From contig JALGPY010000006.1 of the NCBI GenBank assembly GCA_023055425.1, positions 75,886,435 to 75,950,434 on the forward strand: 64,000 nt of DNA, in the 5' to 3' direction. Made by a program: the position numbers and the translations under genes. Of the stretch, positions 45,800 through 57,253 are shown piece after piece. The stretch is from Linanthus parryae (lineage: Eukaryota; Streptophyta; Magnoliopsida; Ericales; Polemoniaceae). A model generated the notes under the pieces. It saw nothing but the letters and a program-made list of their open reading frames with translations, searched no databases and was not told where the DNA came from. Every line of letters begins with the position of its first letter. Within the stretch, counting starts at the first letter, position 1.

Positions 45800-46950
45800 T
45801 CATCACTTCTTGCATCAAACTTACCAAGGTTGTCCTTACCATTATTATGAACATAGCAGGTACAACCAAAAGGCTTGAAGTAAGAAATTTTTGGCTTTAT
45901 TCCTTTGAACAGCTCATAAGGAGTCTTCCTCAATATAGTTCTGATAAAAAACATGTTCAGAATATAGTTTGCAGTATTCACAGATTCTGCCCAATAGTAT
46001 TTTGGCAGTTTGTTTTCCAGAAGCATTGTTCTTGAGTTATCTTTAAGAAACCTGTTCTTTCTTTCAACAACTCCAATCTGTTGAGGAGTTCTAGGAGCAG
46101 AAAAGTTATGAGAGATGCCATGCTTAGAGAAAATTAAATCAAACTCAAGTTGATCAAACTCTCTACGATGATCACTTCTAATTGAAGCAATAGGTAGGTT
46201 TTTCAAGGTTTGAAGAGAGGGCTTCAGATTTTTCTCTAAGAAACATAACCCAAGTAAATCTAGAGAAATCATCTATAATAACAAGCATTCACTTATTATC
46301 CTTTGGATTTGGAGTTCTCATAGGAACACAGAGATCCATATGCAGTAATTCAATAGGTCTAGTAAAAATTACAAAGTTCTTTGGTTTGAATGAGCTTCTG
46401 GTCTGCTTGCCTTGTGCATAGGCTTTGTATACTTCTTCATCTTTGAACTTGATAGAGCGTAGACCTCTAACTAAGTTCTTAGAGACTAGCTTGTTCAAAG
46501 TGTGCAAGCTAATGTGTCCTAACTTTAAGTGCCAAAGATTTGAATCTTCTTTCAAGGACTTGACACACTTCAAGTTTTATCCTGCAATTTTGTTGGTTTG
46601 AAAAGTATAGATATTGTTTGACTTAGAGGCTGTGAGGATGCATTTTCCTGATTTCTCATTTTGAACCACACGTTTCTCTTTGTAAGAAAAAAAACTTTAT
46701 TACCATTATCACAAAGCTGAGATACACTAAGCAAGTTAAATTTCAAACCATCAACCAAATACACATCAGAAATAAAGTTTTCAGAATTTGTACCAACTTT
46801 ACCAATACCTAGAATGCTGCATTTGCCTTTGTCACCAAGTGTGATTGAACCTCAGATTGCTCTTTCAATTCTGAGAATAAAGATCTCTTTCCACTCATGT
46901 GTCTGGAGCAACCACTGTCCATAAACCATTTATGTTCTTTGCTCTTGGTG
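45800..46950 (-). pseudogene. Sirevirus pol, first part: protease and integrase
   Basis: On the minus strand, protease contains FMDSGCSRHMSG near 46890-46925, with the catalytic Asp retained. The pre-integrase block MYLVDGLKFNLLSVSQLCD lies at 46764 downward. The integrase zinc domain, LWHLKLGHISLHTLNKLV, is followed by an altered Cys pair (46289-46573). The catalytic core region 45800-46272 includes RSDHRREFDQLEF and PQQIGVVERKNR; the usual NG before VVERKNR reads IG. The reading frame then runs into the Tekay element at 45799 and resumes at 36667. Stops at 46570-46572 and between 46272 and 46289 also break it. Confidence 0.88.
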
Positions 46951-48784
46951 ACAACCTGCAAACACCATTCACTTCCTTACCCAGCTGTTTGACCAAGTGT
47001 GGAATTTAGATTCATACTCAGGGTCAACCATGTTAGGTGGTCTAACCCATTTAGGAACCAAAATCTGTCTAACTTGTCCTTTGAGTTGAACTGGAAAAGT
47101 ATTCCTCATTATGCGAGGGTCTCTTCTTCTGAAAGGATAAGTCACCTTAACATGACTAATTTTACTGCAGTAATGACCTTTAGGAGATGTTCTGCTTCCC
47201 GCTTTCACAAATATGTTATCGTTTTTTCTGGGGAAATTTGGATTGTATCCAATATCATTTTTGTGAACAGACTTTAAGCTACTTCCAAGGATCAGATTCG
47301 AGTTGTGTTCTGAGCTAGCAAGTTTTGTTATGACTGATTCAGATTCTTGAAGTTTCTCAGCTCAGGTAGTCTTTTGTTTATCTAATTCATCAACTTGATG
47401 CCTTATATTAACAATACTAGAACTCAAAAGAGAGTTCTCAGTGACTACTTCCTTGACTTGTGTTTTCAAGGCTTTGAAATTGGTTTTCAAGGACTTGAAA
47501 TCACTATCAGGTTTATTTTGAGAAATTTGAAGGTTCTGATTCAGAAAAACAAGATGCAAGTTTTCTTTTGCCTGCACATGAACTTATTCTTTCAAAACTC
47601 TAATCTCTTTCAGATAATACACTTCATTTAAAAGCATTGTTCTAAGATAATCAGAGAGGGCTTCTATTGGTTTTGAAACTAAACGTTTACCATTACCTCA
47701 ATGCTCTTTTCAGAACTTTCATCATTCTTGGCCATAAAGCATAGATTGGCATGTTCTTCTTCAAATTCAGAGTCACTTGAGGATAATCATTCCAAGAGGC
47801 TATCATAGCTTTCTTTATTCTGTCATGGTCTTTCTTTTGAAAGTTTTTTCTTTTCTTGAGTTGACAGTCTCTGATCAAATCTCATGCATCACCACACGCA
47901 AAGAAATTCATTAATTTAGAATTATTACCATGTGAAGAAGATTTACCTTTGTAGTCCTTGCTACTGGAGGATCTGTGTTTGTCTCTGCTTAAGTTCTTGT
48001 TTCCAAAGTTGTTCTTCATTTTGAGGATTCTGGTCAAGGATTTGGAAATCAAAGCAAAGGGTCTTCATTATCATCTTCTTAAATTTCAAGGATTTGAGAT
48101 GGCTTATTCTCCTTTTCCTTGAGAGCTAAATTATTGACACCTTCTGGTAACTCCCCATCAACTTCATTCATGAATATTTCATGTGGAAGGAGTTTTCCTT
48201 GCAGATCATCAAGTTGAAGTGATGATAGATCTTGAGCTTCTTAATTAGCAGTAGTCTTTGGTCCCCATTTTACTTTAGGAAGACTTCTCAGAATCTTTCT
48301 AACCTTTTCTTCATTGGAAATGTGTTTTCCTAATGAATCAAGGTTGTTGACAATGTCAGTGAATTATTTGAACATGTCTCTGATTGATTCATCTCAACTC
48401 ATCTTGAACAACTCATATTGTTTGAGATATATGTTGGTCTTGGTTTTCTTGACTTGGCTAGTTCCTTCAAAAGTCACCACAAGCTTATCTAAGATCTCCT
48501 TGGCAGTTTTGCAACCTGAGATTCTGTGAAATTCATCTTCACACAAAGCACAATAATAGAGATTCATAGCTTTATAATTCATGTAGAATTGTTCTAGTTC
48601 AGAAGCAAAAAATAAATATTCAGTTTTGGGAATTTTAATCTCATCTTTCTCTGTGTAGAAAGTATGAGGACCTTTCTGTATGATATTTCAAAGCTCTATG
48701 TATTGATCAATGATGAACATTTTCATCAAGGCTTTCCAGTGAACAAAGTTATCACCACAGAAGATAGGAGGTCTGTTAGCAGCT
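46951..48784 (-). pseudogene. Sirevirus gag, main part
   Basis: The minus strand shows the gag core: CALCEDEFHRISGCKTAKEI and GTSQVKKTKTNIYLKQYELF (48394-48582), then EEKVRKILRSLPKVKW near 48260. A zinc knuckle resembling FFACGDA...DLIRDC, with lost residues, lies near 47880-47915. A coiled coil at 47362-47577 includes FKSLKTNFKALKT, where the DNA is palindrome-like. A second CCHC-like segment, HYCSKISHVKVTYPF, is near 47150-47190. Multiple stops and frame changes occur. The first codons of gag lie across the solo LTR insertion, at 51809-51851. Confidence 0.82.
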
Positions 48785-48841
48785 TGACACGAATTCTTAC
48801 GTGTATGCGCAAGTGCACGGTCAAGTAATGTAGGGTAATAT

Positions 48842-50256
48842 TGTTGGAATAGATTCCCTAGAGGCAATCTAGTTTAGTATGAATTTATTTGTGGCTAGAA
48901 AATTCATTGTATTATTTGTTGGATATTTAATATAATGAAGTCCTTATATTTCCAATTGTGTTGTTTAGCTGAAATATACCTAGTCCAGTATAATGATTAA
49001 TGGGACAATCATCTATAGACTAGTATGGGGTTGGATTGATATGGAGATATCATGATCCAACACATGGGTATGCATTATGAGTAATGGCATACTGGATTGA
49101 CCCTATCCGAGAAGGCTACATACACGTTATGGTAAGTTACAAGTGCTTCTTGTTGTGCAATGGTATTGTCATCCTTAGACTTGAAGTCGCCAGATATTCT
49201 AGTTGTGGATTATTGTGATTTTGGTAGCGTTAAACGCTACACCGTAACTGGGTAGTTATAAAGGCGTGTATCGGATACAATAAGAAGCAAGCTTAGAGAT
49301 CGTATTGGACGTAGATAGAATTTGTCCCTCCCACATAACGGGAGCAAATATCCGAGGTCACTCGAGGGATAGTGCTTATAGAATGTCTGGCTTGACTCAA
49401 ATAAATCAATATGGGGTATTGATGTTATTTGCAAGAATAAGGCTATTCTCATGGATCGAGAAACTATGGATTGGATATACGAGTGTGACTTGTATGTATC
49501 GTGTCCCATACGGATATAGAGACAAAGGGATGAGACAATTACTTGTACAAGGTTTGTCGGATGACTATTTTATTAGTTGGCTAGAATGGATGTTTTGCTA
49601 GAAACTGCTACATATTAGCAAATTGTTGCTAACAACTAGATAGAACCTATGGGGTCACACGCTATATGGAGTTGAAATTGATTTGGAAATTAATTAATAG
49701 GGTTAATTAATTAGAAGGATCACTTTGCAACACCTTACAAACTTAGTAGGACTAATTTCTAAGGAAGGGACTAAACCGAATTCTAGTAGGACTAGAATGG
49801 GTCCTTTAGGTAGTTGGCAAGGATTTGTTGGACTATATAAAGGATGCTCCTTCCTTCCCACACTTATGACCTTATTGATCATAACTTGAGTGGGATAGAA
49901 CAAAAAGGAGAGAGAGCAAGCAAGCAAGAGAGGCGCACGCCCCCTTGCCGCCGCCCCATCCCGTCGGTCCAAACAAGGAGGCAAAACCTCCTTGTTTACT
50001 CGCGTTGTGTGATATCTTCTTCCTCTTCCTCCATTCCGGGCTAGCACAAAGGAGTAGGAAGATCTAGAATTCAACTCTAGGCGTGGATCAACTATAGAGA
50101 ACGTGACACAATTCGAGTCATCAAAGGAAAAATCCTAAGGTGTGTTAATTGATTTCTTCATTTACCATCGTTATGTCTCTTGACTTGTGATCCTTGGAGG
50201 GTATTGCATGGATTATAATTGTTTTTCCGCTGCGTATCCATGATCAAAACCCTACA
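48842..50256 (+). mobile_element. Angela-type copia solo LTR (second copy), nested in the solo LTR
   Basis: TGTTGGAATAGATTCCCTAG followed by GAGGCAATC at the start and CCCTACA at the end, 1415 bp. AATAT is duplicated exactly at 48837-48841 and 50257-50261. It is colinear with 29904-31316. This is the innermost of four nested layers. Confidence 0.92.
49834..49840 (+). promoter_or_regulatory. TATA box of the second Angela-type solo LTR
   Basis: TATATAA in the same place as in the first copy. Confidence 0.5.
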
Positions 50257-51808
50257 AATATTTCAACCCCGAGTTATCGATCCCACGAGGACAAGCTTGA
50301 GATTATTTAATTAGTTATTAGCATAGAATACTGTACAAGGAGGAAGAAATTGTGATTTAAACATTTGTCACCCTCAAATAGGTGACTGACATAGAATAAA
50401 CAACTACACTAATATATTTTTTTTATTTTATTAAAAAAATTATGGAGAAACAAGGCATTCTCTAGATCACCTAGGGTTGTAGACGATTTCCGGATCAGCT
50501 ATGTGACACGTTAATCCTATTCTAGTTTAGTCGGGTAATGGTACTGACAATCTCCTATCGGTCTCATGTCGTTCTACGTCACGGTCTACTTGGTGTCCTG
50601 TCGGTCCACCTACATCTACCGGTCCGTTCTAGTAGGCTAACGACAATGTACGGAATGATGTCCTCTCAGACCACCACCACACGAACACCTCACTATCTCC
50701 TACCGAATCTACCCACTAAGGTCAATCCTACACACTTCTCTTCTATGTCTCAGTTATTAAGGATTGTTGTTCATATCTCATCACAATTAGGTGTAAGTCG
50801 CTCTCAAGCACTCGCTAACTAATTAACAAGTCCGGTTAATTACTCCATTCTTTCTAAGGATTACGCACAACATATGAACAAATAGCTAAAACATATATTA
50901 ACTTTAAGCACGATTACAATATATGAAGAACACGAAGATTCATGAGTTATCAATTCCCATAGCTGTGTCAATAGAGTAAGATGTTCAACAAGTTCATGAA
51001 ATCAAATGTCATCCAATAGATCAAATAGAAAAGCATGAAAAAATGTCTTAAACCCGGAAAACATAATCTTTTACATAAAGCCTCTCTAGAGAAGCCTAGC
51101 AAAACGTCTAGCTACTAATAACAATTATAACAAAGCAATAGAGATACAAGTGATTAAAAGAGAAAAGAAAGAAATCAAACGGTGAAATCTCTGGTTTGGG
51201 GAAGATCCCAATCAATCTCCTAAGCTCCCTTGCCTCTCTTCCTTCCTCCATATGCGTGAATGATGTCTTTTTTCGTCCCTAGGTCGTTCTTCAATCATAA
51301 CCCGTAGAAGTCTTCAGTAATTGCACAATAGCCCCCTGAAATCTGCTCCTGACTTCGTCGGGCCATAACTTCTTCATCCGAACTCGGATTAAGCTCCGTG
51401 ACCTATCGTTGGAAATCTCTCTGAGTCTACTTTCATTTAGAACTAGTCTCACTCCCAAATTAATTGTATAACTCCAGCTATGATAAAATTAGTGCATACT
51501 GGTCATCCAAGCTCCTCCAATTCGGCTTCTCTTGGATCCACTTGAGCTCCCGTTATTTCCGAAGTTTGTTCCATGCTTCCAATCATCTGATTAGCATCCG
51601 TTCATGCCAAGACAACATGAACAAACATACCTAGAGATTATTTTTGACAAATAACAATGAAATGTGCATAGAAAACGCCCGTACTAACAATAAAGCGCAT
51701 ATGAAGCAACAAGTGACAAAATGACTCATATTCTCTACATTTAAGCTCAAATATCTCATGATAATGTGGAAAATAACATTAATATATGGCCCCTAAAAGG
51801 TGCTATCA

Positions 51809-51851
51809 CAGCTCTTCCCTGAGAGAAACCACCATCACCTACAGTACTCAT
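51809..51851 (-). pseudogene. Sirevirus gag, first codons
   Basis: A minus-strand ATG at 51851 opens MSTVGDGGFSQGRA. This is the N-terminus of gag, cut at 51809 by the solo LTR and continuing at 48784 with a frame encoding NRPPIFCGDNFVHWK, the usual start of copia gag (tryptophan-containing substrate-like block). It lies about 35 bases downstream of the primer-binding site. Confidence 0.85.
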
Positions 51852-51886
51852 TATCACAAGATGGTTAAATCTATGCAGTGATACAA

Positions 51887-51898
51887 GCTCTGATACCA
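51887..51898 (-). other. Sirevirus primer-binding site
   Basis: GCTCTGATACCA, the exact complement of TGGTATCAGAGC, two bases from the LTR. Confidence 0.93.
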
Positions 51899-51900
51899 AT

Positions 51901-53081
51901 TGAAGGATTGTAATGTAGGCAGAATAGAGTATGCCAACTTTAGAAGGGGGGGGGGGGGGTTGAATAGAGTATGCCAACTTTTGCTAAACTTGCAAGTAGA
52001 GTGGTTTCAAAAAGATTTGTTATGAGTAAAGGGTAGTTCAAGGCCTTGAAATGAGTTTCAAACCCTTGAAATAAAACCTTTTTTGTTTGCTGCAAATAGG
52101 CTAAGTATAAAACGTAAAAGTAAATGCAAGAGACACAAGATATATAGAGTTCAATCCACTTGGACCTACGTCTCTACCTCAGGGATCTTTTCCCTGTAGG
52201 ATTTTCAACAAAATTCTTATTAGTCAAAAGCTAATCCCTAGAACTCAAGCACAGAGAGATACCTTACTCTGTTACAGCTTGTGGTTCTCACTAACCTATC
52301 TAGTACCTGCTCAAGCTAAATAATTAACTAAGAATTCTCTATTGTTTACTTTGACCAATCCACGAGACTAAAAACTAGAAGTGTTATAAGAATGATATAC
52401 AAATCAGATCTCAGAATAGAAGAACACTAGAAGTAAGTCTGTAGTGAGTATGTAGTATTCTTTAGATGATTGGATTGAGAGGAATGAATCTGCTTCTTTG
52501 TTGCTTGTTAATCAGTGAATGTGTTTTTGTGTCTCTGTTAATTGTCCCGTTCAATTTCTTAAGCTCTTCAACCTTTTAAGGAGCAGTTTGAATTGCAGAT
52601 CTTCAAGATCTCTTCATAAAAAACTTCACTATTTTGTAGATTCAGATGTTGACTTCTTTAACAACTTCTCCCAACGGATAGTTGCTCAATATCTTCAAAG
52701 GTACTGTCTTGATCTTATTTGTTAAGATGTTGGGATGCTTTCAATCAAGAAAAGTCAAGCACAAAATCAAATCATCAAGCAATTTCCCTTTCTGCACAAT
52801 ACAGTTTAAGAAATATATCTTGCAAAATAGGAAATATAATTTCACTGAAAAGCTTAGTCAAACAGATGGATTAGTCACGTATTAGAGTGTTAAAATAATT
52901 TGTCTTTCATCATCAAAAAACATATAATTAAGTATAGGAGAATAGGAGTTGGAATGGAATCAGAAAACTCCCCCTAAGTTCATGCTTAAACTGTGTCGTA
53001 AGTTTCAAAGCTTTGAAAGCTGTTTCAAGGCCTTGAAATAGACTGGCTATTTCAAGCCCTAGAAACCTTGCTGAAATTACA
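51901..53081 (-). repeat. Sirevirus-like 5' LTR
   Basis: 1181 bp from TGAAGGATTG to AATTACA. It contains a G-homopolymer at about 51946-51959, TTCAAGGCCTTGAA near 52038, the palindromes TTTCAAAGCTTTGAAA (53003-53018) and TTTCAAGGCCTTGAAA (53023-53038), and the shared CTACGTCTCTACCTCAGGGA block. Confidence 0.9.
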
Positions 53082-56000
53082 AGGAGGAACTGCTAATTCC
53101 AACATCTGCGCCAAAACTCTTTTGGGAATATAAATAATGAGGAGCTAACTTCATTAATATACTCCTTGAAACCCTTCTTACCTTGTTAAGCAGCTCTGCA
53201 AAAAAATATTTTTGCAATTTTGACTCAAGTTTTCTCTGTATAGGAACCATTTTTTATTTTGAGGCCAAATAATTTTATCTTCAACCAATTTCCATGTAAG
53301 GGGAATGGCTAAAACAGCATTTGCCTCAACATCAGTGAAACACTCTCAAACAAGACTTTCATTCCAAGAGTGCATATGAGATTTTATAATTAATTAACCT
53401 TTTGAAAACATTCATTTGCAGCAGATCTTTGAATCTTGTTACCATTCAAATTGGGAACCCAAACATCTTCAAAAATACTAATATTGTGCCTATTTTCCAC
53501 TTTCCAGCAAGATCCATTCTTAATCACCTTCAAACCAGCCATGAAGCTTCTCCAAGTCCAAGAAAGATTGGGTCCCACTTTAGCACTAAGAAAACTAGAA
53601 TTTTGAAAATGCACATCTTTTAGAATTGGAGCACACAAAGAATTGGGATTACATAAAATCCTCCAACAATTTCTGACTAGCATAGCCACATTAAACACTC
53701 TCAAATCTCTGAATGCAAGACCACCTTCCTTTCTTGGAGCAGACATATTCTTCGTACTCACCAAACACAACTTCCTATCCTTTGATTTGCCTCCCCGCCA
53801 GAAATTCCTTAAACCTTTAATCTCTTCTTTATAGAATATTTTGGAAATTGAAGACAACTCATCACATAACTAGGCAAAGCCGTTGCAATAGACTTCATAT
53901 ATATTTCTCTCCATGCATGAGATAAGGAATTCATTTTCCAACCTTTGAGCTTATCCTTTATTTTCTATTCAATAAAGCTCACACCAGTAGTTTTTGCTCT
54001 TCACCAAAATGATGGCACCCCCAAATATTTGGAATTTCCTTCCACATTGGGAATATGACAAAGCTCCATAATAATCTGTAAAGTTACAGTAGGAATGTTA
54101 GGAGACATATAGATCCCAAAATTCTGCAGGTTTATCTTCATCCCATAATCATAGAAATAATTATACAGAACTTGAAGCACACTTTGGAGTTCCTCAGTAG
54201 AAGATTGTAGAAATAGCACTGCATCATCTGCAATGAGAAGGTGGCTAATAGCCATAGCTCTCCTAGAAATTTGAAATCCCTGAAGTCTTCCATCTTTCGT
54301 GGCCTCCTTCAAATTTCTAGAAAGCACTTCCATCACCATCACATATAGGTAGGGAGATAGTGGATCTCCTTTCCTAATACCCCTCTTTCGGCTAAATTCA
54401 CTTCCCATAGTACCATTAATTTTGAGGGACATCTTGACAGTATTGGAACATCGTTCTATCAGGTTAATTAATTTCCTAAAAAACCAAATTTCTCCAGCAC
54501 TGTAAGAAGTAACTTCCACTAAACTTTATCATAGCCTTTTTCAAGTCAACTTTAAGAGCTAATAACCCCTTAGACCTTTGCTTTCTATTATTGATCATGT
54601 GGAAGAATTCTTGAGCAATTAAAATATTGTCTTGTATTGCTCTTCCTGGCACAAAGTCACACTGCTCATAAGAGATTAATCTAGGGAGAACCCCCTTCAA
54701 TCGGTTACTAATCAATTTTTCAATAACTCTTTTAGAGAAAAGTACAGTGCGCAATAGGCCTAAACTCACTCATTTTCTCAGGGGTCTTCACTTTTAGAAT
54801 TAGGGATATAATAGTTTTGTTAATACTAGGAAGAACAACCTGATGATTCATCAAGTATTGCACAACCAATACCACTTCATACCTAATCACATGCCAGTGA
54901 ATTTGAAAGAAAGATTCAGTAAAACCATAATGACTAGAAGATTTAATAGGATTACATGGAAAAAACAACATTTTTCAATCTCTTCTTCAGTTGCTGCTTG
55001 ACAAAGAGCTTCATTTTCTGCCACAGGGATCTCTTGCTGAATATTTCTTAAAGCACCATGATTTAGTTCTCTATCACAAGATGCAAACAACTTCTGAAAA
55101 TAAGATTTGGCTATAAGCTCAATTTGATCTATGTCTACCCTCCAAACTTCATCATCATCCTTGAGCATTTCAATTATGTTGAAAAATCTTCTACTAATAG
55201 TTTTCGAGAAGAAGAATTAGGAATTCCTATCTCCATGCTTCATATACTGAACTCTATTTTTTCCCTCCAATACTCCTCTTCTTTTTCCCAAAGCACATAC
55301 TGATTTGCATCTAAATACTGCGTTAGTCTTCTTCATTATTTCTAGTCCAGGGCTTGTTTTGCATTTCAGCCAGATTAGCCTCCATATTTTAATCAGCTTG
55401 TCATTATTCTTACACTCTTTTGACTCCAAATCCTCAAATCTCTTCTACAATGGCTAAGTTTAGATGTAAGATTGGAATAAATATTAGAAGAGGACTTCTC
55501 ATGCCACAATTTTGAAATTTCAGCACCACAACTTCCCACATAAAGCCATCTATAGCTGAAAACATAATTAAACTTACTCTTTCCATTCCTCTGTATAGTA
55601 TCTAGAATAAGTGGAGTATGTTCTGAACCAAGAAGAAACTCCCTCTTTAGACAAGCCTTTGAATTTTTGATAAACTACCAATGGCTTGCAAACACCTTAT
55701 CAATAAGCTCTAATATCTCCCACCCATTTATAATATGGCCAACTATAATTCATGCCTTTACCTTTTATCTCCAACAGGTTACAATCAGAAATGAACTTTC
55801 TAAAATGACTACACCACCATTTTTTAGCTCAGCCTACCACCCATTTTTTCGTCGGAATTAAGCATGTCATTGCAATACCCAATAATTAGCCAAGGCATAG
55901 AAAAATGTTTGGTCATAGAAGCAATTTCTTTCCAAAAGTCTCTTCTTGCAGCATCCACATGAGGAGCATACACAAGGAACCACATTTCAGCGCTTGTCTA

Positions 56001-56265
56001 CTTCTCTTGAATTAAAAAAAAAAAAGAAATATGAACTGCGATTTCCACTGAATTCGAATAGCTTAGCAGGACACCTAAACTACCCTTTCCTTGGAAGAGG
56101 GGTGTGAGGAGAAGGGATATTAAACTCCTCATTCCACCACAAAGCAAGACCTCCCTGAACTCCTAGAGGCACCACATACTCAGCATTAGCAAACTGTAGA
56201 CTTCTAACGCCATCTATTTTTTTAGACCCATTTTTTGTTTCAGATGAAGATAGGAAGATGATCTC
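53082..56265 (-). pseudogene. LINE-C ORF2 5' part: endonuclease, reverse transcriptase, start of zinc-binding domain
   Basis: Read right to left. An endonuclease-like segment at about 55862-55995 has WFLVYAPHVDAARRDFW and PWLIIGYCNDML, where PWL-x-GDFN is expected, so the Asp-Phe is lost. Then come a spacer with KHGDRNS (55217), reverse transcriptase blocks at 54887-55168, 54732-54971 (SINKTIISLILKVKTPEKMSEFRPIAHC), 54476-54769, and 54001-54519 (RKGDPLSPYLYVMVMEVLS, catalytic LIADDAVLF). The post-RT region 53390-53857 has KEGGLAFRDLRVFN. The zinc-binding domain opens near 53085. Frames change repeatedly. It continues at 31317-31341 and 29903 across two LTR-element insertions. Confidence 0.88.
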
Positions 56266-56317
56266 TTACAGGATCTCGGAGTCGCTCGAATGCTAGGTTA
56301 CACCCCAAGCCCTGACT

Positions 56318-57253
56318 GTAACAACTCGGGATCTCGGTTCAGGTTTAAGGCGACAACCGATAACAAAAGTAGAAATATAGTTCCAAATATTACAATTTAT
56401 CTAATAAATACAACAATCTTTGAGAAGATAAGTTTAAAAATGTAATGTGTTTGAAATAAGCTATGTGATCTAATCTTATGCTCGGGGTCCTCTTCTAGTA
56501 CCGCGTTCCAATCCCTACTTTCACTAACCTGTGGGGGTTTTTGCAGTAACAAAACTCAAGACACCACAGTTTGAAAACAATCAATAAAAATTGAGTAATT
56601 ACACTCTGTGGCATGTGGAGCAAGGAGTCTCACACGAGAATAAGTTGAAATAAATCAAAAGTTTTAAATATTTATAAGTAAAAGAACTGGGAATTTTTGA
56701 ACAATTATAAGTAATCGCGGAGCAAGTATCTATCAACTGTAAAACGTCAATGAACCACGACTATTCAAGGAATTATTAAACAAGTAAAATATAAATAGTA
56801 AAAAAGTTATTTTGAACGAATAACGATATTATATCAAGAGTAGCCAATGCTTTTTAACTCATTTCAGTGGATTAGGGCATATCCATAGCCACAAACAACA
56901 TCAATAGAGTAGTCAATTTTCTTTCAAGTCCATTAAATTTGGCTAAGGCCTGTGAAGAGCCACCGATATGATCGATGAAGACAGTGAGATCACAAAGTAA
57001 TCATAAGGGGTTCCTTCTAGGGTTTATCAAACCCTATTTCACCCCAAGCGTTAAGGGAGACCATACGTCAACCTCCGCTCACAATTCATAGCAAAAATGC
57101 CTTAAGTGTCGACACCCCTATACCGTAGTGACCCTTACAAGTATCAGCAGCGCTCTATTTCTCTACAAACATCTTGGCGACAATACCTTGGTACATTTTG
57201 GCTCGTCAGGGGGCTGATTTTTTAACATTTGAGTTCTATCCCATAATACGAAG
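56318..57253 (-). repeat. Ty3/gypsy LTR fragment, minus orientation
   Basis: The left end TGTAACAACTCGGGATC is the complement of a GTTACA-type LTR end. Near 57098-57115 the block TTAAGTGTCGACACCCC is the complement of GGGTGTCGACACTTAAGG in the Tekay LTR (38319-38340), so it is a distant relative. No primer-binding site adjoins it. The right side is cut by the second Sirevirus copy. Positions 56266-56317 are unassigned. Confidence 0.55.

Larger units (their letters stand above)
48785..51808. mobile_element. Solo LTR of an unassigned family, inserted in Sirevirus gag
   Basis: Starts TGACACGAATTC and ends GGTGCTATCA. CAGCT is duplicated at 48780-48784 and 51809-51813. Excluding the Angela LTR within it, the length is about 1.6 kb. 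The start block with GTGTATGCGCAAGTGCACGG and, after the nested insertion, ATCGATCCCACGAGGAC is a sequence I have the impression is widespread in plant genomes. I find no coding sequence. The Sirevirus gag frame reads through if one TSD copy is ignored, which supports the boundaries. Confidence 0.8.
31347..53081 (-). mobile_element. Sirevirus-like Ty1/copia element with an env-like ORF, split by nested insertions
   Basis: A minus-strand element has a 5' LTR at 51901-53081, a tRNA-iMet primer-binding site, gag, protease, integrase, reverse transcriptase/RNase H, a long env-like ORF, a polypurine tract and a 3' LTR at 31347-32190. Flanks AAGAG (31342-31346) and AGGAG (53082-53086) agree at four of five bases. 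The additional ORF after pol, the LTR length and repeated palindromes in the LTRs indicate a Sirevirus (SIRE/Maximus group). It is inserted in LINE-C. It has itself received a Tekay gypsy element (36668-45799) and a solo LTR (48785-51808). The 3' LTR has lost about 340 bp relative to the 5' LTR. Confidence 0.9.
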
